Shown: positions 1 to 5,332 of the stretch, piece after piece
How the letters are laid out: every line of letters begins with the position of its first letter
Position numbering within the stretch: position 1 is the first letter of the stretch
Assembly (NCBI GenBank): GCA_027001815.1
Contig: JALTLT010000010.1
Span: 1 to 8,532 of the forward strand
DNA from: Gammaproteobacteria bacterium
Lineage (GTDB): Bacteria; Pseudomonadota; Gammaproteobacteria; JALTLT01
Length of the DNA: 8,532 bases
Direction: 5' to 3'
Position numbers and translations under genes: made by a program
The notes under the pieces: generated by a model
The model's database searches: none
Told to the model about the DNA's origin: nothing
Seen by the model: the letters and a program-made list of their open reading frames with translations, nothing else

Positions 1-139
1 GAAAATGTGCCAATAAAACCAGGTCGTCTGGTGTTCGGGTACACGGCATACATCGTGTCTTCAGACATTTAAATCTTCACATGGTAGTTGCTTGATTGAC
101 GACGCTCTGGTGTCAGGCCAGAAGGTTGGCCTTTTCCAA
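1..139. other. Left edge, no recognisable gene
   Basis: I see no coding signal, RNA gene or clear repeat here. It lies just beyond the 3' break of the istA remnant, where istB would be expected in an intact IS21 element, but no IstB (AAA+ ATPase) motifs are present on the minus strand. Confidence 0.5.
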
Positions 140-832
140 TTACGGCAAGACACGCTCTACAGGCCCGAAATCTCTCCAGTGCTGTAACCGATGGCCTGGC
201 GCAGTGCATCTCTCGGCTTTCGCCTTGTCCCGGGGCTTGTTGGACCGTGCGGGCAGCACCGCGGTGCCGTAGTGGGCCGCCATCTCGGCATAGGTGGTGT
301 TGATCCTTGGCGCATGGCGCGAGGTCCGGGTGACCGCCGCCTTGAGGTTGTCGGGCACCAGCAGCTCCGGCACGCCGCCGAAGAGGCGCAGCATGCGCCG
401 GTGGGAAGCGATCCAGTCGGGCAGTGACGTGGTCCAGGTGGTCTCGGCGTAGGTGTCGCTGGAGGCCCCGAGCACCCCGACGAAGACCCGGGCATTGCGG
501 ACCTCGCCGGTATGGCGATGTCCACCCCATTCTGCCGGCGTCTGCACGCCTGGCGCGCCCGATTGCACCGCTTTTCGCGCAAGCCGTAGCGAGGGCTACG
601 CCTTGCGCTGCAGGGCGGCACACTCGAATACGCCAGACGCACATCCATCCGGCAGCTTCACGAAACTTTCGGGCCAGGTGACGCCCCTGGTCCGGGCAAG
701 GCTTACATATCTGCTGACCGCCCCCCTGGAAAGCTGACAGGCACGGGCGATCTTCTCGTGGCTGAGTTGGGTCTCGTACCTGAGGCACAGGACTTCGATG
801 ATTTTCTTCATTGGAATCCTCGCTGCCGGCAT
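140..832 (-). pseudogene. istA: Broken IS21-family transposase (IstA-like) remnant
   Basis: Two pieces of an IS21-type IstA lie in the same minus-strand frame. The 5' piece (832 down to about 690) starts MPAARIPMKKIIEVL and carries a helix-turn-helix (LSHEKIARACQLSRGAVSRYV), typical of the IstA DNA-binding N-terminus. An in-frame TAG follows at 598-596. The second piece (about 540 down to 212) is an rve/DDE core with VFVGVLGASSDTYAE, SLPDWI, the VPDNLK aspartate and KPRDKAKAE, which ends at the expected catalytic glutamate. The segment that normally carries the first catalytic Asp (VDYAG-like) is missing, and homology stops right after KAE, near position 211. IstA proteins are usually about 500 residues, so roughly half is lost. 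No istB follows on the left. It should be inactive. The IS21 assignment rests on remembered motifs; the exact deletion points are approximate. Confidence 0.82.
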
Positions 833-883
833 TTCCCGTCTCCTTCAGGCAAAAGGCGAGGGTTATATGCCGGACAAAGTAAA

Positions 884-1034
884 GGAAACTCTGAGCAATT
901 CATCCCTGAATTGTCAGAGTACGGGAGCCGAAAAACGCGGTTTTCGGCTCCCTTGCAAAATCAATCACCTGCGGTGATTGATTTTGGCGGCACACCCCTG
1001 TGCCGCAGGAATCTCTGAATAAATCAGAGATTCC
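884..1034 (+). repeat. Five-hairpin element, subtype A, copy 1
   Basis: A 151-bp element built almost wholly of consecutive hairpins. H1: CTCTGA g CAATTCA (889-902), loop TCCC, other arm 907-919. H2: GGGAGCCGAAAA (923-934) with 941-952. H3: AAAATCAATCACC (957-969), loop TGC, 973-985. H4: GCGGCACA (987-994), loop CCCC, 999-1006. H5: GGAATCTCTGA (1008-1018), loop ATAAA, 1024-1034. The outermost ends GGAAACTCTGA (884-894) and TCAGAGATTCC (1024-1034) are inverted repeats with one mismatch, so the unit could also close as one multi-branched structure. A second copy at 2332-2482 differs at six positions. This copy lies between the istA start and the IS21-end repeat array, which suggests insertion into the older IS. 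No clear target duplication is visible. Confidence 0.9.
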
Positions 1035-1072
1035 CAAAAGAATTCCAGTAAGTCGGGTGAGATTGCGGGGAT

Positions 1073-1198
1073 CGTGACCGCGGATTCCACGAAAAACCCC
1101 GGAATCGGTCACGTTCGATCATAATCGCCGGTCACGTTCCGTCGTAACGAGCGGTCACATCCGTTTGGAACCGGTGGTCACGTTGGTGTGGAATACGC
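1073..1198. repeat. 23-bp-period GGTCAC array, likely IS21-type end repeats
   Basis: GGTCAC occurs at 1107, 1130, 1153 and 1176, exactly 23 bp apart. The following bases are similar (GTTCG, GTTCC, ATCCG, GTTGG, then often AA). An inverted copy CGTGACC is at 1073-1079 and forms a dyad with 1101-1113 (GATTCC with GGAATC, CGTGACC with GGTCACG). IS21-family elements are known to carry multiple transposase-binding repeats at their ends, and this array is on the upstream side of the istA remnant, as expected for the left end. The alternative is an iteron-like regulator-binding array. I could not pin the terminal inverted repeat beyond 1198. Confidence 0.65.
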
Positions 1199-1336
1199 AC
1201 CTCTCGTTTCCCTTCTGAAATTCGCGACGGTGATCTGTCCTCACGCTCTGCTGGACAAATGCCGGAAGTTTCTCGTGGGCGCCCCCGTTTCCGGTTCTTC
1301 CTTCAGTAATTGAGATCCAGCAACGATTCTTTGCCG
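1199..1336. other. Gene-free stretch before the metal promoter
   Basis: I see no supported coding frame. A weak CCGGAA/TTCCGG pair lies near 1262-1294, with a long loop, and is probably chance. The outer boundary of the old IS21 element should lie in or near this stretch. Confidence 0.45.
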
Positions 1337-1353
1337 GCTTCCAAATTGGAAGC
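1337..1353. promoter_or_regulatory. 17-bp perfect palindrome touching the -35 box
   Basis: GCTTCCAA, one central A, then TTGGAAGC: both 8-base arms match perfectly. The palindrome ends one base before the -35 hexamer TTGACC at 1354. The position suits an upstream activator or second-operator site. It could also be a short hairpin, but no T-tract follows, so a terminator is unlikely. Confidence 0.5.
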
Positions 1354-1384
1354 TTGACCTTGAGTCCACTCCAGGTCGTAGAGT
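1354..1384 (+). promoter_or_regulatory. MerR-family metal-responsive promoter and operator
   Basis: The -35 box TTGACC (1354-1359) and the -10-like TAGAGT (1379-1384) are separated by 19 bp, the overlong spacer that marks MerR-family promoters. Inside the spacer lies a dyad, GACCTTGAGT (1356-1365), CC, ACTCCAGGTC (1368-1377), with one mismatch between the arms. In this family the metal-bound regulator untwists the spacer DNA and activates transcription. Predicted transcription starts near 1391 and runs into the beta-barrel gene. The dyad resembles operators of the heavy-metal branch of MerR proteins (Hg/Cd/Pb/Zn/Cu types), but the sequence alone does not tell me which metal. The regulator gene is not in the window. 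Confidence 0.8.
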
Positions 1385-1409
1385 GTGTGGAGAAGGTGTC
1401 TTCGTATCT

Positions 1410-1441
1410 CTCCAGGATCCGGAACCTGGAGTCGGCTCCAG
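1410..1441 (+). promoter_or_regulatory. Second operator-like copy and competing leader hairpins
   Basis: Positions 1424-1441 (ACCTGGAGTCGGCTCCAG) match the first operator (1357-1374) at 15 of 18 bases, 67 bp downstream. The same region has three complementary blocks: CTCCAGG (1410-1416), CCTGGAG (1425-1431) and CTCCAG (1436-1441). The middle block can pair with either neighbour, giving two mutually exclusive hairpins in the predicted 5' leader. It may be a second MerR-type binding site, an RNA switch, or a duplicated relic of the promoter. Confidence 0.45.
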
Positions 1442-1483
1442 AGTGTCAAAGCGTGTGAAGAACGGTAACAGGGGTGTTGCAGA

Positions 1484-2326
1484 GTGAACAGACAGACTAG
1501 GTGGAGGGGAAAGTGTGTGTTGCGACTATTGTCGGCAATGACTCTCGTGCTTTTCGGAGGCCCCGCTCATGCCCATGATCCGATTTTCGGCCTCGGACCC
1601 CATGTCCTCTTCAAGGGGGGAATTGAGGTGGCGACCGAGGTTCACCAGGAAAAGAAGGGCAACGAGCGAGAGACGGAACTGGGACTCGAACTGGTATACG
1701 GCATCACGGGAGACTGGGCCGCGGGCATGGAGTTGCCCTACGCATGGAAAGAAAAGGGGTCGGAAAGCACCACTGGTAGGAGTGATGTGAGCATGTTCAC
1801 CAAGTACCGTTTCTGGCGTCGCGACACCCTGGGTGCCCAGGAAAGCGCGGCCGTGTTGCTCAAGGTCAAGACCGACACCGGTGACGAGAACGCCACGCCG
1901 ACTCTGGGGACCGGCACCACCGACACCGTAATGGGTCTTGCCTACGGTAACGAGGGCCGCAAGTGGTATCGCTGGGCCAGCCTTCGCTATCGGCGCAATG
2001 GTAAGAACGATGCGGGGCTGCGGCGCGGTGACAAGATCCTCTTCGATCTGGTGGGCGGGATCCGGCCGAAGCGCACCGGTTATCTCGAGCCGGATACGGT
2101 ATGGCTGCTGGAGCTCAACGGTGAATATGGACGGCGTGCTGAACTCAACGGCGCCAAACTGCCCGATACCGGTGGTACGGAGTGGTTCCTGTCGCCGGGT
2201 ATCTTTTGGACCAAGCGTAATTTTGCGGTGAAGGCCGGCATGCAGATCCCGATTGCCAGCGGCCTGAACGGCAATCAGGAGCAGACGGATTACCGCGCCA
2301 GGCTCGTGCTCGAATGGCACCTGTAA
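1484..2326 (+). CDS. Outer-membrane beta-barrel protein of the metal cluster
   Basis: The product is 280 residues from GTG 1484. A signal peptide (LRLLSAMTLVLFGG) ends at AHA|HDPIFGLGPH, so the mature protein begins with His-Asp. The rest alternates polar and hydrophobic residues in strands with turns rich in G/N/D (for example FAVKAGMQIPIASGLNG) and ends in aromatic-flanked RLVLEWHL, typical of an outer-membrane barrel. It resembles the 'transporter / MetA-like phenol degradation' barrel group often seen beside metal genes; I do not recognise a specific named gene. A second in-frame GTG at 1517 has a much better ribosome-binding site (GGAGGGG, 1503-1509) and starts just before the signal peptide, giving 269 residues; it may be the true start. 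It is the first gene after the MerR-type promoter. Hairpin element A2 begins 5 bp after the stop. Role as a channel or metal-related barrel is inferred. Confidence 0.8.
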   Translation: MNRQTRWRGKCVLRLLSAMTLVLFGGPAHAHDPIFGLGPHVLFKGGIEVATEVHQEKKGNERETELGLELVYGITGDWAAGMELPYAWKEKGSESTTGRSDVSMFTKYRFWRRDTLGAQESAAVLLKVKTDTGDENATPTLGTGTTDTVMGLAYGNEGRKWYRWASLRYRRNGKNDAGLRRGDKILFDLVGGIRPKRTGYLEPDTVWLLELNGEYGRRAELNGAKLPDTGGTEWFLSPGIFWTKRNFAVKAGMQIPIASGLNGNQEQTDYRARLVLEWHL

Positions 2327-2331
2327 TTTGA

Positions 2332-2482
2332 GGAAACTCTGAACAATTCATCCCTGAATTGTCAGAGTACGGGAGCCGAAAAACGCGGTTTTCGGCTCCC
2401 TTGCAAAATCAATCACCGCAGGTGATTGATTTTGGCGGCACCTCCCTGTGCCGCAGGAATCTCTGAATAAATCAGAGATTCC
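2332..2482 (+). repeat. Five-hairpin element, subtype A, copy 2
   Basis: It has the same 151-bp length as the copy at 884-1034 and differs from it at six positions. One is the H1 bulge base (2343), three form the H3 loop (2418-2420: GCA instead of TGC) and two lie at the H4 loop (2442-2443). No base pair in any stem is broken except the closing pair of the H4 loop. The H3 loop is the exact reverse complement of the copy-1 loop, so the whole H3 hairpin looks inverted. The element starts 5 bp after the barrel stop codon and is followed one base later by a subtype B element. It may end or process the barrel transcript. Confidence 0.9.
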
Positions 2483-2483
2483 T

Positions 2484-2651
2484 TAACAGGATGTTGAAAA
2501 AGGCCATCCTGGCCTTTTTCAACGCCGGAAGCCGAAAATGCGATTTCCGGCTTCCTTCTGTTTTCAATGACCTGGAGTCATTGAAAACGGCGGTGCATCC
2601 ATGCACCGCGGCACGGACCGCCGAAAAACGGTGTCTTTCAACATCCTGTTA
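2484..2651 (+). repeat. Five-hairpin element, subtype B, copy 1
   Basis: It is bounded by a perfect 16-bp inverted repeat, TAACAGGATGTTGAAA (2484-2499) and its complement at 2636-2651. Inside are H1 GTTGAAAAAGGCCA (2493-2506) with 2510-2523; H2 GGAAGCCG plus AAAT (2527-2539) with 2543-2555; H3 GTTTTCAATGAC (2560-2571) with 2577-2588; H4 GCGGTGCA (2590-2597) with 2602-2609; and a degenerate H5 around 2617-2633. Hairpin order, spacing and the H2/H4 sequences match subtype A, with paired changes in the stems. It lies directly behind A2, so together they fill nearly the whole gap between the barrel and merP-like genes. Confidence 0.88.
2493..2523. terminator. Bidirectional terminator-like hairpin (H1 of B copy 1)
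   Basis: A stem containing AAAAAGGCCA, loop TCC and TGGCCTTTTT has a GC core with a run of A on one side and T on the other, the layout of a Rho-independent terminator usable in both directions. If it is active, the merP-like gene downstream would need read-through or its own promoter. The stretch 2652-2689 shows no convincing promoter. Confidence 0.45.
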
Positions 2652-2689
2652 GCGGGAACAGACAGATCAAAACCAACAGAGGTGATGAG

Positions 2690-2980
2690 ATGAAACGTCA
2701 TTTGATTCTACCGTTGCTCGTACTCTGGAGTGTCGCGGCACTTGCCGCCGGCACTCAATATGTCATGCGCGTGGATGGCCTGGCCTGTCCCTACTGCGCC
2801 TATGGTATCGAGAAGAAGCTGAAGAAAATCGATGGGGTCGAGCAGATCGCCGTCGATCTGGACAAGGGGTTGGTCATTGTCGATGTGGCCGAGGGTGTCA
2901 GACTGACGGAACCGCAGATGACCCGGCTCTTCAAGGACGCCGGGTTTACCTACCGCGGCATGACGGAGAAACCACGTTGA
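2690..2980 (+). CDS. MerP-like periplasmic heavy-metal-binding protein (HMA fold)
   Basis: The product is 96 residues with an N-terminal signal peptide (MKRHLILPLLVLWSVAALAA, likely cleaved near A20/G21), so it acts in the periplasm. The mature part is a ferredoxin-like HMA domain: VMRVDGLACPYCAYGIEKKL holds the metal motif with Cys33 and Cys36, followed by the IDGVEQIAVDLDKG strand/turn and a C-terminal VxLTEPQMTRLFKDAGF helix. Length and layout match MerP, which hands a soft metal to MerT. The motif here is CPYC, not the usual MerP CAAC-type sequence, so the metal could be Hg, Cu or another thiophilic ion. ATG 2690 has a strong RBS (GAGGTGA, 2679-2685). The MerT-like gene follows 17 bp after the stop. 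Confidence 0.85.
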   Translation: MKRHLILPLLVLWSVAALAAGTQYVMRVDGLACPYCAYGIEKKLKKIDGVEQIAVDLDKGLVIVDVAEGVRLTEPQMTRLFKDAGFTYRGMTEKPR

Positions 2981-2997
2981 ACAGGGAGACGGCACAA

Positions 2998-3375
2998 GTG
3001 AAAGAGAGCGGTTTGACTTGGTTGACCTTGTTTGCATCGAGCGGAACGCTGGTCTGCTGTGCCTTGCCCATCATTCTGGTCACGCTGGGACTCGGTGCGG
3101 CCGTGGCCTCCATCACCAGCGCCTTCCCATTCCTTGTCACTCTCAGCCAGCACAAGATCTGGGTGTTCATCTTCTCTGGCCTGATGCTGATACTTTCCGG
3201 GTGGCTCATGTATCGTCCGGGGCGCACCTGTCCTGCGAATACGGAACTGGCCGAAATGTGCAGCAGGACTCAGATATGGAACAGGCGCGTCTTCTGGGTT
3301 TCCGTGGCCATCTGGAGCACCGGTTTCTTTGCCGCCTATCTTGCGTTGCCGTTGCGTGTCTGGTTGGGGTTCTGA
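2998..3375 (+). CDS. MerT-like inner-membrane metal transport protein
   Basis: The product is 125 residues from GTG 2998, chosen because AGGGAG (2983-2988) sits 9 bp upstream. A TTG at 2977 overlapping the previous stop would add seven residues. About three membrane segments are visible. The first contains a vicinal cysteine pair (LVCCALP, Cys20-Cys21), and the loop after the second contains two more (PGRTCPANTELAEMC, Cys78 and Cys88). MerT has the same pattern: a Cys pair in helix 1 that takes Hg(II) from MerP, and a cytoplasmic Cys pair that passes it on. The position right after a MerP-like gene agrees. The sequence is diverged from classical MerT, so the transported metal is not certain. 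Confidence 0.78.
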   Translation: MKESGLTWLTLFASSGTLVCCALPIILVTLGLGAAVASITSAFPFLVTLSQHKIWVFIFSGLMLILSGWLMYRPGRTCPANTELAEMCSRTQIWNRRVFWVSVAIWSTGFFAAYLALPLRVWLGF

Positions 3376-3377
3376 AC

Positions 3378-3479
3378 ATGCACATCAATGCGGATCGACG
3401 GAGTGTCGGTGGATGGATACCAGGTTGTCGTCCGTTCAAGATGATCGGCGCTCTGCCCGAAGGGGAGATGTTCGTATGA
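3378..3479 (+). CDS. Possible 33-residue small ORF linking merT-like and trx-like genes
   Basis: This ATG ORF starts two bases after the MerT-like stop, with GGGG (3366-3369) 8 bp upstream as a possible RBS. It ends in a TGA that overlaps the ATG of the next gene (ATGA, 3476-3479). The product begins MHINADRRSVGGW and ends EGEMFV, with one Cys and no signal peptide or membrane segment. I recognise no family. The exact fit between its neighbours suggests translational coupling, but it could be chance in a 100-bp spacer. Confidence 0.3.
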   Translation: MHINADRRSVGGWIPGCRPFKMIGALPEGEMFV

Positions 3480-3751
3480 GTATCGAAATCGAAATATTCT
3501 CTTCGCCCGGCTGCACCAAGTGTGGGCAGGCGAAGGAGGTGTTGCGCAGGCTTGTCGAGGAAATCGGTAAGGAGCGGATCGAGTGGCGGGAAGTCAACGT
3601 GCTCGAGGAGTTGGACTATGCGGTAAGCCTTGGTGTGCTCTCCACGCCCGCCATCGCCATCGATGGTGAAATCACCTTTGCAGGCCTGCCCTCGGTACGC
3701 AGGCTGCGTGCGGAACTCGACAGGCGGCTTGCTGGGGAAAAGAGCACATGA
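3476..3751 (+). CDS. Small thioredoxin-fold protein (CTKC redox site)
   Basis: The product is 91 residues with no signal peptide, so cytoplasmic. Strand 1 (IEIEIFSSPG) leads into the redox motif Cys13-Thr-Lys-Cys16, then a long helix (GQAKEVLRRLVEEIG), a second strand (IEWREVNVLE) and the cis-proline segment GVLSTPAIAIDGE (Thr57-Pro58), followed by a C-terminal helix. This is the layout of the short thioredoxin/glutaredoxin-like ('thioredoxin 3') family. ATG 3476 is supported by AGGGGAG (3461-3467); the frame is open further upstream but without comparable signals. Its last codon and stop overlap the start of the next gene (ATGA), so the two are probably translated together. With a CcdA-like partner, it is likely the cytoplasmic electron donor of a membrane thiol relay. 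Confidence 0.85.
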   Translation: MSIEIEIFSSPGCTKCGQAKEVLRRLVEEIGKERIEWREVNVLEELDYAVSLGVLSTPAIAIDGEITFAGLPSVRRLRAELDRRLAGEKST

Positions 3752-5052
3752 TTACCGTATTGCTTGCCACCGCGGCATTGCTGGGAGTGCTTGCGTTCTT
3801 CGAACCATGCACCATCGCCACGCATACCCTCTTTTCGGCGCGTGCTCACCGCGCATCGTCTCGCAGGTGCTGTCGAAGCCTCGTGGCGGTGTGGCTGGCC
3901 CGGAGTCTCCTCTCCGCGATTCTGCTGGTCGTGGTCGTTCTGGTCACAGCGCCTCCCACTTGGGGACCCTGGCTGCCAAGCTTGATACTGAGCGTCATGG
4001 CCTCTGTCTATCTTGTCTCGCGGTTCGCCTATATTCCGTTGCCTCACCTGGAATTCCACCGGATGTTGCCGGGTGGCAGGGCACTACCGTTCCCGGTGCA
4101 ACTGGGCCTGACCCTTCCAGCCTGCACCATTCCACTGTTTCTGGTGGTTGCAGGGATCGCGGCAACTGTCGATTCGGCCGGTTTCGCCGCGTTGGCAGGG
4201 CTGCTGTTTGCAACGCTCTTCACAGCGCCGATGGCAATCACGGCCTTCAGGGGATTGCAGGAGGATGGTCTCCAACTGCTCAACCGCGCAGCTATTGGTA
4301 GTCCCTATTTCACCGCCTTCCTGCTGTTTGGCGCCGCACTCTACATGTTGATCCCCATGCTCCCCGTCGAGCCCGACAGGCTTCGGGAAAGCCTGCAACA
4401 GGCCAGCCTGGCAGGCATAGGCCTGGCCTTTGTCGCTGGTTTCGTGTTTAGCTTCAATCCGGTCTCTTTCGCATCGATTCCGGTGGCGCTGGCCTATGTC
4501 ACCAAGGCGCACGAAGAACGGCGTGCGGTCCTCATGGGTGGTGCCTTTGTCACGGGGATGATTGTTACACATGTCACACTCGGTTCCGCTGCGGCGTTGG
4601 GGGGAGAGTGGGTAAAGGGTGTGTTGGGGCGGGAGTGGGGGCTGTTTCTCGGCCCGCTGTTGATCCTGCTCGGACTGATATGGCCCGGCTGGCTAAAGTT
4701 TCGCCTGCCCTGGGTGTCCATGCGAGTGAGGCGGATCGGCGGGCTTTGGGGGGCGTTTCTTCTGGGCATACCTTTCTCCGTAGCGGTTTGCCCTTTCTGT
4801 ACGCCTGCGCTGTTGGTGACTCTCACCGCCAGTGCAGCCATCGGGTCGGTTCCTTTCGGTTTTGCGTTGTTGCTGGCGTTCGCGGTGGGGCGCAGCCTGC
4901 CCATCATCCTCGGTGCCTGGAGCATGGGCTGGCTGGAATCACTCCGTGTTCTGTCGCGTCGCCAAAAGGTCTTCGAGGTGCTTGCGGGTATCACCCTGAT
5001 CCTGACCGGACTCTATTTGCTCAATGAGTATTTCTTCATTCTCGAATACTGA
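3748..5052 (+). CDS. Tandem-duplicated CcdA/DsbD-like membrane thiol-electron transporter
   Basis: The product is 434 residues, very hydrophobic, with around 11-12 membrane segments in two similar halves. CcdA-family proteins are usually near 200-250 residues and carry a proline-flanked Cys in each of two helices. The first half has FFEPC (Cys21) and LPAC (Cys126), matching that pair. In the second half the first position reads FSFNPVSFASIP, with Val239 where a Cys is expected, while the second helix has CPFC (Cys348, Cys351). So the copies have diverged: one keeps a canonical pair, the other has a CXXC in one helix. The family moves electrons from cytoplasmic thioredoxin to periplasmic thiol proteins. 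The start overlaps the thioredoxin-like gene by 4 bp. Partner in the periplasm might be the MerP-like CPYC protein (inference). Element B copy 2 begins 15 bp after the stop. Confidence 0.8.
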   Translation: MITVLLATAALLGVLAFFEPCTIATHTLFSARAHRASSRRCCRSLVAVWLARSLLSAILLVVVVLVTAPPTWGPWLPSLILSVMASVYLVSRFAYIPLPHLEFHRMLPGGRALPFPVQLGLTLPACTIPLFLVVAGIAATVDSAGFAALAGLLFATLFTAPMAITAFRGLQEDGLQLLNRAAIGSPYFTAFLLFGAALYMLIPMLPVEPDRLRESLQQASLAGIGLAFVAGFVFSFNPVSFASIPVALAYVTKAHEERRAVLMGGAFVTGMIVTHVTLGSAAALGGEWVKGVLGREWGLFLGPLLILLGLIWPGWLKFRLPWVSMRVRRIGGLWGAFLLGIPFSVAVCPFCTPALLVTLTASAAIGSVPFGFALLLAFAVGRSLPIILGAWSMGWLESLRVLSRRQKVFEVLAGITLILTGLYLLNEYFFILEY

Positions 5053-5067
5053 GCGTCCCCGTGCCAG

Positions 5068-5228
5068 CAGCCTGTTGAGAAACACCGTTTTTCGGCAGCC
5101 TGTTAGCGGTGCAGGGATGCACCGCCGTTTTCGATGACGCCAGGTCATTGAAAACGTGAGGAAGCCGGAAATCGCATTTTCGGCTTCCGGCGTTGAAAAT
5201 GGCCAGGGCGGCCTTTTTCAATATCCTG
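5068..5228 (-). repeat. Five-hairpin element, subtype B, copy 2 (inverted)
   Basis: It lies in the opposite orientation to the copy at 2484-2651. H4 is GCGGTGCA (5106-5113) with 5118-5125. H3 is GTTTTCGATGAC (5127-5138) with 5144-5155, including a G-T wobble. H2 is GGAAGCCG (5160-5167) with 5181-5188. H1 is 5192-5204 with 5210-5222. The left end (CAGCCTGTTGAGAAACACCG) and the right end (CAATATCCTG) match only partly as an inverted repeat. The H5 hairpin is broken: one arm of an ACACCG...CGG stem is missing. It follows the ccdA-like stop codon closely and H1 may serve as a terminator. Confidence 0.87.
5192..5222. terminator. Terminator-like hairpin after the ccdA-like gene (H1 of B copy 2)
   Basis: The stem GTTGAAAATGGCC / GGCCTTTTTCAAT has a five-base loop, one mismatch and a T-run on the plus strand. 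It lies 140 bp past the stop of the metal cluster and is the best candidate for its transcription end before the gamma-glutamyltransferase gene. Confidence 0.45.
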
Positions 5229-5332
5229 TCGATAATCGCTTCTGATGATCTGCTCAGGGGCAGGAAGCGGGTTCGTCCGGCATCTACCGTGGGATGTCGA
5301 AAGAGCACAGGATGGAGTGCGAGGGGGATGGT

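Noticed and set aside
69..788. Minus-strand frame of about 239 codons covering the istA remnant
   Set aside because: It is in a different frame from the IstA homology and rich in Arg/Gly/Ala/His without domain motifs.
884..1034. Hairpin element as a tRNA or tRNA-like gene
   Set aside because: No acceptor/anticodon layout, no T-loop GTTC-type signal and no CCA end; five stems of similar length do not fit a cloverleaf.
1262..1294. CCGGAA / TTCCGG inverted repeat as a terminator
   Set aside because: Short arms, long loop and no T-tract; likely chance.
1526..2320. Long minus-strand open frame opposite the beta-barrel gene
   Set aside because: The plus strand shows a signal peptide, barrel pattern and promoter; the minus frame has no family features.
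2484..2651. Hairpin elements as integron attC sites
   Set aside because: The ends do not give the GTTRRRY/RYYYAAC pair, there are five stems instead of one imperfect hairpin, and no integrase or cassette array is seen.
3630..4301. Open frame overlapping the start of the ccdA-like gene in another plus frame
   Set aside because: Its composition is unlike a protein, and it lies over the thioredoxin-like and CcdA-like genes, both well supported.
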